From assembly GCA_035552095.1 (NCBI GenBank), contig DASZMA010000062.1:1-64000 (forward strand): a stretch of DNA of 64,000 nt, written 5' to 3'. The position numbers and the translations under genes are program-made. This document shows positions 51,066 to 58,847 of this stretch, piece after piece (position 1 is the stretch's first letter; each line of letters starts with the position of its first letter). This stretch comes from Bog-473 sp035552095 (GTDB taxonomy: Bacteria; Actinomycetota; Acidimicrobiia; Acidimicrobiales; RAAP-2). The notes under the pieces were generated by a model. That model saw nothing but the letters and a program-made list of their open reading frames with translations, ran no database searches and was not told the DNA's origin.

Positions 51066-51851
51066 ATGAGCGAGAACACGCCGTACGCCTACCGCCTGGC
51101 CGGCAAGGTGGCCGTGATCACCGGGGGGGCCGGCGGCATCGGCCGGGCCACCGCCGAGCGCTTCGCGGCCGAGGGGGCCAAGGTGGCCGTGGTCGATCTG
51201 GACGAGGCCGCCGGCAACGCCGTGGCCGAGTCGGTCGGGGGCATGTTCGTCCGGGTCGACGTGACGTCCGCCTCCGAGGTGGAAGCCCTGTACGAGGCGG
51301 TGTCCACCAAGTACGGCGGTATCGACATCTGCTTCAACAACGCCGGCATCAGCCCGCCCGACGACGACTCCATCCTCGAGACCGGCCTGGAGGCCTGGCA
51401 GCGGGTCCAGACGGTCAACCTGACGTCGGTCTACCTGTGCTGCAAGTACGGCATCCCGCACCTGCTGGCCCGGGGCGGGGGATCGGTCATCAACACGGCG
51501 TCGTTCGTGGCCACCATGGGCGCGGCCACCAGCCAGATCAGCTACACGGCCAGCAAGGGCGGCGTGCTGGCCATGTCGCGCGAGCTGGGGGTGCAGTTCG
51601 CCCGCCAGGGGGTGCGGGTCAACGCGCTCAGCCCCGGTCCGGTCAACACCCCGCTACTCCAGGAGCTCTTCGCCAAGGACCCGGAGCGGGCGGCCCGGCG
51701 GTTGGTGCACATCCCGATGGGGCGCTTCGGCGAATCCAGCGAGATCGCCGCCGCGGCGGCGTTCCTGGCCAGTGACGACTCCTCCTTCATGACGGCGTCG
51801 AACTTCCTGGTCGACGGCGGGATCTCGGGGGCCTACGTCACGCCGCTGTAG
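51066..51851 (+). CDS. SDR-family oxidoreductase (3-oxoacyl reductase-like)
   Basis: 261 residues. TGGAGGIGRATAERFAAEG, NNAGISPPDDDS, NTASFVATMGAATSQISYTASKGG (Ser, Tyr, Lys) and FLVDGGISGAYV. A strong ribosome binding site (AAAGGAGAGC) precedes ATG 51066. Pairing with an aldehyde dehydrogenase suggests sequential alcohol-aldehyde-acid oxidation; the substrate is not evident. Confidence 0.88.
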   Translation: MSENTPYAYRLAGKVAVITGGAGGIGRATAERFAAEGAKVAVVDLDEAAGNAVAESVGGMFVRVDVTSASEVEALYEAVSTKYGGIDICFNNAGISPPDDDSILETGLEAWQRVQTVNLTSVYLCCKYGIPHLLARGGGSVINTASFVATMGAATSQISYTASKGGVLAMSRELGVQFARQGVRVNALSPGPVNTPLLQELFAKDPERAARRLVHIPMGRFGESSEIAAAAAFLASDDSSFMTASNFLVDGGISGAYVTPL

Positions 51852-51866
51852 GTGGCGGCGGGAGGA

Positions 51867-51895
51867 TGTACACATTGTGAGGCAGAATGTGTACA
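51867..51895. promoter_or_regulatory. toxin-antitoxin operator, 10-9-10 perfect inverted repeat
   Basis: TGTACACATT, nine bases, AATGTGTACA. It overlaps the -10 box at 51892 and lies 11 bp before the antitoxin ATG, as expected for antitoxin autorepression. Confidence 0.7.
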
Positions 51896-51897
51896 CT
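51892..51897 (+). promoter_or_regulatory. -10 box for antitoxin start at 51906
   Basis: TACACT, 8 bases before ATG 51906. Confidence 0.45.
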
Positions 51898-51905
51898 TAG
51901 CGGGT

Positions 51906-52163
51906 ATGGACGTGGGCATCCGGGAGTTCCGGAACAAGCTCAGCGACTATCTCGAGCTGGTCCGTCAGGGCGGCGAGCTGGTGGTGACCGATCGGGGTAC
52001 CGCGGTGGCCCGGGTCGTCCCGGTGGCCGGGGGCCGCGCGCTCGACCGGCTGATCGACGAGGGTCTGGTGACGCCGGCCGCCAATAAGGCCCGCACCCGG
52101 CCGAACAGGCGCGTCCGGGCTCAGGGTGGGGTCAGCGACCTGGTGGCGGAACAGCGCCGTTGA
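51906..52163 (+). CDS. antitoxin, Phd/YefM (VapB-like) family
   Basis: 85 residues. MDVGIREFRNKLSDYLELVRQGGELVVTDRGTAVARVVP is the standard Phd/YefM DNA-binding half; the C-terminal basic tail (NKARTRPNRRVRAQGG) should wrap the toxin. Its TGA overlaps the toxin TTG (TTGA). Preceded by a perfect operator. Confidence 0.9.
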   Translation: MDVGIREFRNKLSDYLELVRQGGELVVTDRGTAVARVVPVAGGRALDRLIDEGLVTPAANKARTRPNRRVRAQGGVSDLVAEQRR

Positions 52164-52582
52164 TTGTCTACTTCGACACCTCCGGCTTGGTGCCGATCGT
52201 GATCGAAGAGGAGGCCAGCGAGCGGGCGTCCCGCCTGTGGGACGAAGCGGATCGCGTCGTCTCGTCCCGGCTCATCTACGCCGAGGCCCGGACCGCGCTG
52301 GCCCGGGCCGGCCGCAGTGCGCGCATTGACCCGTCTGGCCTGCGGCGCGCCGTTGGCATCCTGGACGACCTGGTGGAGGAGATCGACCTGGTCGAGGTGA
52401 CCGACTCGCTCGTCCACCGGGCGGGCGCGCTGGCGGAACAGCTCAGCCTCCGCGGCTTCGACGCCATCCACCTGGCCTCGGCCGAACTGGTGCACGACGC
52501 TGACCTGGTGGTGGCGACCGGGGATGGCGCGCTCCGGGCCGCGGCGGCGACCTTGGGGCTCGGGATCGCCCACCTGGACTGA
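52160..52582 (+). CDS. vapC: toxin, PIN-domain ribonuclease (VapC family)
   Basis: 140 residues. PIN acidic residues are Asp6 (VYFDTSG), Glu42 (YAEARTA), Asp101 (FDAIHLASA) and Asp122 (ATGDGAL). VapC toxins cleave tRNA or rRNA; the target here is unknown. TTG start in a 4-base overlap with the antitoxin gene keeps it translationally coupled and weakly initiated. Confidence 0.9.
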   Translation: MIVYFDTSGLVPIVIEEEASERASRLWDEADRVVSSRLIYAEARTALARAGRSARIDPSGLRRAVGILDDLVEEIDLVEVTDSLVHRAGALAEQLSLRGFDAIHLASAELVHDADLVVATGDGALRAAAATLGLGIAHLD

Positions 52583-52616
52583 GGGCGGCGAGCTGAGGCC
52601 GGGCCGTGCGGTTGGC

Positions 52617-53831
52617 TCAGCCGCCGGTGGGCACGCCGGTGGGCACGGCGGTGGGCGCGGCGGTCGGTGCGGCCAGGTAGGGGCCGGTCGGACCGAAGCC
52701 CAGGCGGGCCAGCGCCACCGGGCGGGGAGGACCGGGGAGGGGGAGGTCGGAGCGGAACGGCGAGTAGAGAAGCCAGACCCCCTCGGCGTCGGTGAACACC
52801 GACTCCTCACCGGGACCGGCGCCCTGGGCGTTGGAGGCCAGGAGGGGGGTGGACGACGTATCGATGCAGGGGCCCAGCGGGCCGGCGCAGGGGGCGACCC
52901 CGATGGCGTAGGCCGGCTGGTTGAACCAGTTGCCCGAGTAAAAGAGGTAGTAGAGGCCGCGCACCAGCACCAGGTCGGGTGCTTCGACGATCCGGCCCTG
53001 CCAGGGCTCATCGGGGCCGAAGATCCGGGTGGGCTGACCCTCCAGGTGCATGCCATCGGCACTCAGCGGCTGGCTGTAGATGTTGGTGGGGGCGGTCCCG
53101 TTCACATCGGAATTCTCGTCGGACTTCCAGAGCAGGTAGGGGTCACCATTGCTGTCGACGAAGGTGCGCGGGTCGATGGAGCCGCCCTGGGTGCTCTGGC
53201 AGATGAGCGGGGTGGCCGCCGACAGGTAGGGGCCGGCCGGTTTGGTGCTGACGGCGTCGCCGATGCACTCGATCCCGGGGTCCGAGCCCTTCAGGAGGGC
53301 GGTGAAGTAGAGCAGGTAGTGGGAGCCGAAGCGGTGGACGTCGGGGGCCCAGGTCTCCCCGGGCGAGGCCCAGGCCGGCAGGTCGGGCAGGGCGTCGGTG
53401 ACCGGTCCCCACTGGCCGACCTGCACCCCCGAGCGGACGGGCACGTTGGCCGGCACCCGGTCCTGGGAGGTGAAGAGGTAGTGGCGCCCACCCTCGACCA
53501 GCATGAAGGGGTCGGGCTGGTCGGCCCCGGACACAATGGTCGTCCCCGGGTGGGCCGGGTCGGTGGCCGTCGGCGGCTCGAAGTACGGGGTGCGCAGCCC
53601 GATGGCGGCATCACCGGTTGCCGCTCCCAGCTGGCTGATCGGCGCCAGCGTCACGTGGTCGGTCCCAGCGTTGGTCCCGGTCCCGGTTCCGGCGGGGGGC
53701 GCACTGGCGTTGGCCGAACCGAGCACCGAGATGGCCGTGGCGGCCAGGGCGAGGGCGAGCGCGGAGAGAATGGCCACGAAGGCGAGGGCAGCGCGGGGGG
53801 ACCGCGGCCGGGAGCGGAACCGGTTCAGCAT
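52617..53831 (-). CDS. secreted or membrane-anchored glycoside hydrolase family 43-like protein
   Basis: 404 residues: basic N-terminus, hydrophobic helix 14-38 (signal or anchor), Gly/Thr linker, then a five-bladed propeller. GADQPDPFMLVEGGRHYLF holds the base Asp107; TWAPDVHRFGSHYLLYFTA, GSIDPRTFVDSNGDPYLLWKSD and VEAPDLVLVRGLYYLFYSG (acid Glu in EAP) are GH43 features. It probably hydrolyses arabino- or xylo-oligosaccharides. The C-terminus is a short Ala/Pro/Thr/Val repeat (AAPTAVPTGVPTGG). No clear ribosome binding site at ATG 53831. Confidence 0.85.
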   Translation of the reverse strand: MLNRFRSRPRSPRAALAFVAILSALALALAATAISVLGSANASAPPAGTGTGTNAGTDHVTLAPISQLGAATGDAAIGLRTPYFEPPTATDPAHPGTTIVSGADQPDPFMLVEGGRHYLFTSQDRVPANVPVRSGVQVGQWGPVTDALPDLPAWASPGETWAPDVHRFGSHYLLYFTALLKGSDPGIECIGDAVSTKPAGPYLSAATPLICQSTQGGSIDPRTFVDSNGDPYLLWKSDENSDVNGTAPTNIYSQPLSADGMHLEGQPTRIFGPDEPWQGRIVEAPDLVLVRGLYYLFYSGNWFNQPAYAIGVAPCAGPLGPCIDTSSTPLLASNAQGAGPGEESVFTDAEGVWLLYSPFRSDLPLPGPPRPVALARLGFGPTGPYLAAPTAAPTAVPTGVPTGG

Positions 53832-53916
53832 GGGGATGAGTTGGGGATTGCCGTGGTGTGGGTTGGGGACGACGGATGAAAAGGTGGGGAGAACATCTGG
53901 ATTTCGCGAATTGTCA

Positions 53917-53945
53917 TTGACCTTGTGGGTCGGGAAGCGCAATCT
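53917..53945 (+). promoter_or_regulatory. sigma70-like promoter facing the structured region
   Basis: TTGACC (53917-53922), 17-bp spacer, CAATCT (53940-53945). Predicted transcription start near 53952, with no ORF of quality downstream on that strand. Confidence 0.5.
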
Positions 53946-53951
53946 GAAAAC

Positions 53952-54295
53952 AGTTCGGAAACGGAAGCCCGCCGAACCCCAACCGAGCACCGCAAGGTGG
54001 GAGGAAGGGAAGCCGGAAGGAACGCCGCAAGGCGGACCCGAAGGTGGCCGAGAGAACGCCGCAAGGCCGGATCGAGGGTCGGCTTTGAGTCCCGCAAGGG
54101 GCTCGCGGCCGGAGCGGGTGAAAGACTCCGACAACAGACGGACCGTGTTGCGGAAAGGTGACTTCCCTGGAGTCGCCGGACCAGGCTCGGGGAGGGATTG
54201 TCCGACACGATCCCGACACGACGCCGGCGGGTCGTCTCAGATGCAGCCCCGAGGAGCACGGGAGGCTTTGGCCGAACGGTTACTCGGGGTTGCGT
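53952..54295 (+). ncRNA. candidate structured noncoding RNA, family unknown
   Basis: Plus strand. It contains four hairpins capped by GCAA tetraloops at 53988-53999, 54023-54034, 54058-54067 and 54087-54104. A three-way junction follows, closed by GACTCC (54124-54129) with GGAGTC (54169-54174); its arms are GCAACA-type 54130-54151 and GGAA/TTCC 54152-54166. Next come an 8-bp hairpin (54194-54214) and a 13-bp stem of 54241-54253 with 54283-54295. GCAA loops are GNRA only on this strand, which sets the direction. It does not match RNase P RNA, tmRNA or SRP RNA consensus as I know them. The 3' end is a guess; no T-run is visible. Confidence 0.45.
53988..54104 (+). repeat. degenerate ~34-nt repeat, four units, each with CCGCAAGG hairpin
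   Basis: CCGCAAGG cores at 53990, 54025, 54059 and 54092, so spacings are 35, 34 and 33. Flanking bases are partly conserved (GGA..GAAGG..CCG) in the first three units. Arms vary while pairing is kept: CACC/GGTG, CGCC/GGCG, GCC/GGC, GAGTCCC/GGGGCTC. Confidence 0.6.
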
Positions 54296-54368
54296 CGCGT
54301 CTGGACCCACACCCCGGTTCCGTCCCACACGGTGATAACGGCGTGCTGCGCGCAAACCCGCGAAGTTC

Positions 54369-55232
54369 TCAGCCGGCGGCGGCCCAGAGGCGGGCCGCCC
54401 GCTCGCCCCGGCCGACCTGGCGGTTGAGCTCGGCCTGGACCAGGGGGAGGTCCTCGGGGTGGGTGACCCCGATACAGCGGTCGGCGGTCGGCAGCACGGA
54501 GAAGGGGGCCGAATCCAGGGCACCCGCCACCACCTCGGGCAGCAGTACCTCGGCGTCCTCGGAGGCGCCGGTGGCGGCCGCCATGGCGGCCCGCAGCGTC
54601 TGGTGGAACGCCGGGGTGAAGCCCCACAGGTTCATCGACACCCGGGCGTCCGGTGGGAGCTGCGCCGGCTGGAGGCCGTCAGCTGACGTGAAGGCGCCGT
54701 CACCGGTGGCGCTGACCTGGCGCCGCTCATCGACCCCGAGCAACTGGCCCTCGGCGCCCACCCGGCAGATGCCCCGGGTGACGGCGGCCGGGCCCACAAT
54801 GGCGTTGGCCAGGAGGTAGCCGACCAGGGCGTTGGACGGCTCGGTCCCGCTCAGGTGCCGGGCCAGCAGGGCACAGGCCGCCTGCCCGTAAATGTCGTCG
54901 GCGTTCCCCACCCCGTACGGCGTGTCGCCCACATGGTCGGAGGCGGAGAGCACGGCGTGGACGGTGCCCAGCGGCGCCTCCTGCAGGGCGAAGCGGACAT
55001 CGACGCTGGTGGGCCAGGTGCGCTCGACGTGGTAGCGGATGGCCGGGCCGGTGGACGGGCCGAGCACCAGGACGACGGTGCCGAAGCCGGCGGCCACGGC
55101 GTCGCTGGCCACCAGATCGATCACGGCCTCGCCGTGCGGCCCGACCGGGGCCAGAGGCTTGACGCCCCCGTACCGGCGGGCCCGACCGCCCGCCAGGATG
55201 ACGAGCGAAGGTCCCTTGCCTGCCGCGCTCAC
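54369..55232 (-). CDS. nucleotidyltransferase (sugar-1-phosphate NTP transferase type)
   Basis: 287 residues. VILAGGRARRYGGVKPLAPVG is the NTP-binding G-G-x(n)-R-x-x-x-K-P loop; GNADDIYGQ supplies the metal-binding Asp. It would activate a sugar phosphate or similar alcohol phosphate. GTG 55232 overlaps the KAS III stop (GTGA). Last gene of a four-gene operon; a role in decorating the lipid made by the upstream enzymes is conceivable. Confidence 0.8.
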   Translation of the reverse strand: MSAAGKGPSLVILAGGRARRYGGVKPLAPVGPHGEAVIDLVASDAVAAGFGTVVLVLGPSTGPAIRYHVERTWPTSVDVRFALQEAPLGTVHAVLSASDHVGDTPYGVGNADDIYGQAACALLARHLSGTEPSNALVGYLLANAIVGPAAVTRGICRVGAEGQLLGVDERRQVSATGDGAFTSADGLQPAQLPPDARVSMNLWGFTPAFHQTLRAAMAAATGASEDAEVLLPEVVAGALDSAPFSVLPTADRCIGVTHPEDLPLVQAELNRQVGRGERAARLWAAAG

Positions 55233-56155
55233 CCGCCCCAGCGCAACACGGCGCTGGCCCAGGTCATGCCGCCGCCGAACCCGGTCAGGAGGAGATGATC
55301 CCCGTCGTGCACCCGGCCGGCGCTGATGGCGTCGTGCAAGGCCAGGGGAATGGAGGCCGAGGAGGTGTTGCCGTAGCGGTCGATGACCACCACCGTGCGC
55401 TCCTCGGGGATGCCCAGGCGCTGGCAGGCCGCCACAATGATGCGCAGGTTGGCCTGGTGGGGCACCAGCAGCGACACGTCGTCGGGGCCCAGCCCGGCGT
55501 CGGCCATGGCCCGCTCGGCCGACTCGACCACCACCCGGACCGCCTTGCGGAAGACCTCTTTGCCGTCCATGTAGAGGGTGCCGCCGTGCTCGCACTTGAG
55601 CAGATGGCGCAGCGACCCGTCCGAGTTCAGGTTCCAGCTGAGCAGGCTCCCGGGCCCCTCCACCGGCTCGACCACCACGGCCCCGGCGCCGTCACCCACG
55701 ATGATGGCGATGGCCCGATCGTCCATGTCGGTGATCCGCGACAGGGTCTCGGAGCCGATGAGCAGGATGGGCCCCGACCCGGCGCCGATGAGGCCGGCCA
55801 CGGTCACCAGGCCGTAGACGAAGCCCGAGCAGGCCGCGTTGATATCGAAGGCGCCACCCTTGATGCCCAGCGCGTTCTGGACGGTGGGCGCCGTGCCCGG
55901 GACGATGCCGTCGGGGGTGGTGGTGGCCAGCACCACGTGCGCGATGTCGGCCGCCGTCAGCCCGGCCTGGGCGATGGCGTTCTGCCCCGCCTCAATGGCC
56001 AACCCCGAGGTGGTGCCGCCGATGCGCCGTTCCTTGATGCCGGTGCGCTCGACGATCCAGGCGTCGCTGGTGTCCAGGCTGACCGCCATGTCGTCGTTGG
56101 TCACCACCTTGTCCGGCAGGGCGATGCCCCACCCGGTGATGCGGATGCCGGTCAC
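55229..56155 (-). CDS. fabH: 3-oxoacyl-ACP synthase III (FabH-like)
   Basis: 308 residues. Catalytic triad Cys109 (NAACSGFVYGL), His233 (VPHQANLRI) and Asn263 (YGNTSSASIP); GDGAGAVVVEP and GFGGGMTWAS are also typical. It condenses acyl-CoA with malonyl-ACP to start fatty-acid or related chains. GTG start overlaps the thiolase stop. Because it is not next to other fab genes but follows a thiolase, a specialised condensation is possible. Confidence 0.9.
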   Translation of the reverse strand: MTGIRITGWGIALPDKVVTNDDMAVSLDTSDAWIVERTGIKERRIGGTTSGLAIEAGQNAIAQAGLTAADIAHVVLATTTPDGIVPGTAPTVQNALGIKGGAFDINAACSGFVYGLVTVAGLIGAGSGPILLIGSETLSRITDMDDRAIAIIVGDGAGAVVVEPVEGPGSLLSWNLNSDGSLRHLLKCEHGGTLYMDGKEVFRKAVRVVVESAERAMADAGLGPDDVSLLVPHQANLRIIVAACQRLGIPEERTVVVIDRYGNTSSASIPLALHDAISAGRVHDGDHLLLTGFGGGMTWASAVLRWGG

Positions 56156-57345
56156 GCCGAGCCGGCGCGCACGGCGTGGATGCCGACGAAGCCGGCGTCG
56201 CCTTCGATGATGCCGCCCGTGTTCACGCACAGGCCCAACCGGGCCCCGTTGACCTGGCGGGCGCCGGCCCGGCCCCGGAATTGCGTGGCCAGCTCGACCA
56301 CCTGGGCCAACCCGGTGGCGCCGAGGGGGTGCCCCCGCCCGACCAGGCCGCCGCTCGAGTTCACCACCAGGCCGGCCGAGTCCACGCCGGTCCGCCCGGC
56401 CTCGGTGGCCGGTCCGGCGTCACCCAGGGCGAACAGGCCGAGGGACTCGAGGGCGTAAATCTCCTCGGCCGCCGTGGCGTCGTGCAGCTCGACCAGATCG
56501 AAGTCCGCCGGGCCGAAGCCACCGGCCGCCCAGGCCGCCTCCGCCGCCTGGGCCAGGCGGTCGTGATAGTCGAGCAGTCCATTTCCCGAGCGCGCCACCG
56601 AGCCGATGATACGGGGGGCCGAGGCCGGCGCCGGAACGGACGGGCCGGCCACCACCACGGCGGCGGCCCCGTCGGTGAACGAGCTGCACATGAGCCGGGT
56701 CAGCACGCCGGCCACCTGGGGGGAGGCCAGCACCTCCTCAATGGTGGCCGTGCGCTGGCACTGGGCCAGCGGGTTGCGCGAGGCGTGGTCGAAGGCCTTG
56801 ACGGCGGCGGCGGCGATGTGCCGGGGTGTGACCCCCCGGTCCTCCATGATCCGTTGGGCCCACGAGTTGTTGAGCCCCATCAAAATGCTGCCGGCCGGGT
56901 TGTCATCGGCGTGCCGGCGGTCGTGCAGATCGTGGCGGTAGTCGGCCGGCAGGCCGTCCTCAATCCCGGCCATGGTCTCGGACCGGTTGCCGGTCCACAT
57001 CTTCTCGACCCCGAGGGCCAGCACCGGCCGGTCCTGGGCGGCCGCCACCATGGTGGCCAGGTGGAGGGCGGAGCTGCCGCCGGCGCACGAGTTGTCGACG
57101 TTGATGATGGCCACGTCGCTCAGGCCGGCCTTGCGCAGCCAGGTCTGGCCCCGGACGCAGGCCTGGTCGCTCAGGCGCCCGGCCATGGCGTTGCCCATGA
57201 TGACCAGCCCGAGCTCGTGGGGCTCGATCCCGGCGTCGGCCAGCGCCTCGTGGGTGGCCTGGTAGGCCATGGTCTCGGGGGTGAGGTCACGCCGGCTCAT
57301 GTCGGTCATGCCGGTGCCCAGGATGGCGACTTCGGTGAAGCTCAT
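56152..57345 (-). CDS. thiolase-family protein (SCP-x/lipid-transfer type)
   Basis: 397 residues. N-terminal VAILGTGMTDMSRRDLTPE, VDNSCAGGSSALHLA (Cys at the nucleophile position), VELHDATAAEEIYALESLGL and GGLVGRGHPLGATGLAQVVEL, then CVNTGG. The HDxF-type motif (ELHDAT) places it with the SCP-x thiolases and 'acetyl-CoA acetyltransferase' proteins of actinobacterial lipid/sterol degradation. ATGA overlap with the LLM gene. Confidence 0.87.
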   Translation of the reverse strand: MSFTEVAILGTGMTDMSRRDLTPETMAYQATHEALADAGIEPHELGLVIMGNAMAGRLSDQACVRGQTWLRKAGLSDVAIINVDNSCAGGSSALHLATMVAAAQDRPVLALGVEKMWTGNRSETMAGIEDGLPADYRHDLHDRRHADDNPAGSILMGLNNSWAQRIMEDRGVTPRHIAAAAVKAFDHASRNPLAQCQRTATIEEVLASPQVAGVLTRLMCSSFTDGAAAVVVAGPSVPAPASAPRIIGSVARSGNGLLDYHDRLAQAAEAAWAAGGFGPADFDLVELHDATAAEEIYALESLGLFALGDAGPATEAGRTGVDSAGLVVNSSGGLVGRGHPLGATGLAQVVELATQFRGRAGARQVNGARLGLCVNTGGIIEGDAGFVGIHAVRAGSA

Positions 57346-58316
57346 ACGGCCGCTCCCGTCAGCATGTCCTCGGCGCTGGCCAGGAAGGCCGAGCGCAGAA
57401 AGCCGAACTGCTCGACCGCCTGCGGCCCCGCCATCATGACCACCACGTGGCGGGCACCGGCTTCGACGTAGCGGGACAGGGCGGTGGCACACTCTTCGGA
57501 AGGGCCGGCCACCAGGTGGCGCTCGAACGCCTTGGGCGGCACGCCGTAGAGCTCCGACAGCCACTGCGCACCGCGCTGGTGGGCGTCGCCCTCGAGGCCG
57601 ACCCGGACGAAGACCACGGCGGCCGGCTCGACGGCGTCGGCTGGCCGACCCGCCTCCTCGGTCTCCCGGCGCAGGGCGGCCAGGGCGGGCCGGTAGTCCT
57701 CGGCGGTGAGGAAGAGAGGGACCCAGCCGTCGCCCACGGCGGCGGCCCGACGGCGGGCGGCCGGGCTGGCGCCGCCGATCCACAGGGGCACCGTCGGCGA
57801 GGTCGGCTGCTGGTCGTAGCGGGCACTGGGGTCGCCGGCGGTGGCCCAGGCCCGCTTCAGCTCGGCGATGCCCTGGTCCATGAGCCGGCCCCGCTGGTGG
57901 AAATCGACCCCGGCCCGGGCGTACTCCTCGGCGTGGCTGCCGACACCGAGCCCCAGGGTGAAACGGCCGCCGGAGAGGAGCTGCAGGTCGGTGGCGGCCT
58001 TGGCCACCACCGACGGCCGGCGCAGGGGCAGCTGCAATACGCAACTGCCAAGGGTGGGACGCCGGGTGGCCGCGGCCGCGATGGTCAGGGTGGTCAGGCA
58101 CTCGCTGATGGGATGGGGCCAGTACAGGTGGTCGACCGCCCACAGCGAGTCGGCCCCGGTGGCTTCGGCCCGGCGGCAGAGGTCGGAGAGCGCACCGGCC
58201 GTTCCCTGAGTATTACCAAGAGTAGTACCACCTCCAACAGGAAGTTCTTCCTGCAAGGTGGCGGGGAGGATCAGTCCGAGGGCCGGACGACGCCCTCCGA
58301 TTCCTACCGGCGTCAC
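57342..58316 (-). CDS. LLM-class F420-dependent oxidoreductase
   Basis: 324 residues. GADSLWAVDHLYWPHPI, LGSCVLQLPLRRPSVVAKAATDLQLLSGGRFTLGLGVG, PLWIGGASPAARRRAAAVGDGWVP are signatures of F420-dependent LLM enzymes. First gene of the operon; the GTG start at 58316 has a TAACAT box 6 bases upstream. Probably reduces or oxidises a lipid intermediate handled by the following thiolase and KAS III; that link is inference. Confidence 0.87.
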   Translation of the reverse strand: MTPVGIGGRRPALGLILPATLQEELPVGGGTTLGNTQGTAGALSDLCRRAEATGADSLWAVDHLYWPHPISECLTTLTIAAAATRRPTLGSCVLQLPLRRPSVVAKAATDLQLLSGGRFTLGLGVGSHAEEYARAGVDFHQRGRLMDQGIAELKRAWATAGDPSARYDQQPTSPTVPLWIGGASPAARRRAAAVGDGWVPLFLTAEDYRPALAALRRETEEAGRPADAVEPAAVVFVRVGLEGDAHQRGAQWLSELYGVPPKAFERHLVAGPSEECATALSRYVEAGARHVVVMMAGPQAVEQFGFLRSAFLASAEDMLTGAAV

Positions 58317-58322
58317 ACCGTC

Positions 58323-58328
58323 ATGTTA
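58323..58328 (-). promoter_or_regulatory. -10 box for leaderless GTG at 58316
   Basis: TAACAT on the minus strand, 6 bases before the GTG. Confidence 0.5.
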
Positions 58329-58348
58329 CGCCGCTTCGGGAGTGGTGC

Positions 58349-58810
58349 CTACCCGCCCCCCGACGGGGCGCCGACGGCACCGGTGGCGCCGCCCGGGTTA
58401 CCGAGCACGGCCAGGGTGCAACGCGCCTCGCAGATGGCCCGGCCCTCGTCGTCGGTCAGCGAAATGCCCCAGACCTGCACGGTGCGGCCGATCCGCCGCG
58501 GGGTGGCGGTGGCGGTCAGGTGGCCGTCGCGCAGCGAGCGCAGATGGCTGGCGTTGAGCTCGATCCCGACCACCTTGCGGTCAGCCCCGGCGGCCACGGC
58601 GCCGCCCAGGCTGGCGGCGGACTCGGCCAGCAGGGCGGAGACCCCGCCGTGGAGGATGCCGTAGGGCTGGTGCACCTTCCAGGTCACCGGGAGCCGTAGC
58701 ACCACCCGGTCCGGTCCGAGCTCGACCACCTCGACGTCGAGGAGCTGGTGGATGTCGTGGGCGGCGGGGAGCGGCTGGGGGAGATCGGCGTCAACGTCGG
58801 GACTGGGCAC
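58349..58810 (-). CDS. PaaI-type hotdog thioesterase
   Basis: 153 residues. HQPYGILHGGVSALLAESAASLGG has the HGG motif and catalytic acidic residue of the PaaI/YdiI group, followed by GIELNASHLRSLRDGHLTATATPRRIGRTVQVW. Hydrolyses an acyl-CoA. Leaderless GTG 58810; 37 bp from the divergent threonine aldolase. Confidence 0.9.
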   Translation of the reverse strand: MPSPDVDADLPQPLPAAHDIHQLLDVEVVELGPDRVVLRLPVTWKVHQPYGILHGGVSALLAESAASLGGAVAAGADRKVVGIELNASHLRSLRDGHLTATATPRRIGRTVQVWGISLTDDEGRAICEARCTLAVLGNPGGATGAVGAPSGGG

Positions 58811-58816
58811 GGCCGA

Positions 58817-58822
58817 ATGTTA
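58817..58822 (-). promoter_or_regulatory. -10 box for leaderless GTG at 58810
   Basis: TAACAT on the minus strand, 6 bases before the GTG; same hexamer and spacing as at 58323. Confidence 0.5.
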
Positions 58823-58835
58823 GGGGCGCGCCGTT

Positions 58836-58841
58836 TAGGCT
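58836..58841 (+). promoter_or_regulatory. -10 box for leaderless GTG at 58848
   Basis: TAGGCT, 6 bases, GTG 58848. Back-to-back with the 58817 box in a 37-bp divergent promoter. Confidence 0.5.
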
Positions 58842-58847
58842 CGGCGC

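Larger units (their letters stand above)
53832..54368. other. 537-bp gap without a protein-coding gene
   Basis: Between the GH43 start and the nucleotidyltransferase stop (both minus strand). No ORF here looks real; the longest plus-strand ORF (53925-54161) is Arg-rich and spans hairpins whose 33-35-nt spacing is not a multiple of three. It contains the plus-strand promoter and structured RNA candidate described separately. Confidence 0.7.

Noticed and set aside
53988..54104. CRISPR-like repeat array
   Set aside because: Only four degenerate units, no distinct spacers, no cas genes; conservation is limited to the hairpin core.
53925..54161. Plus-strand 78-codon ORF in the structured gap
   Set aside because: Arg-rich, no start signal, and it runs through hairpin repeats with 33-35-nt spacing that is not a multiple of three, so it is better explained as noncoding.
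53952..54295. RNase P RNA, tmRNA or SRP RNA
   Set aside because: Conserved elements such as GAGGAAAGTCC of RNase P or the tRNA-like ends of tmRNA are absent on both strands.
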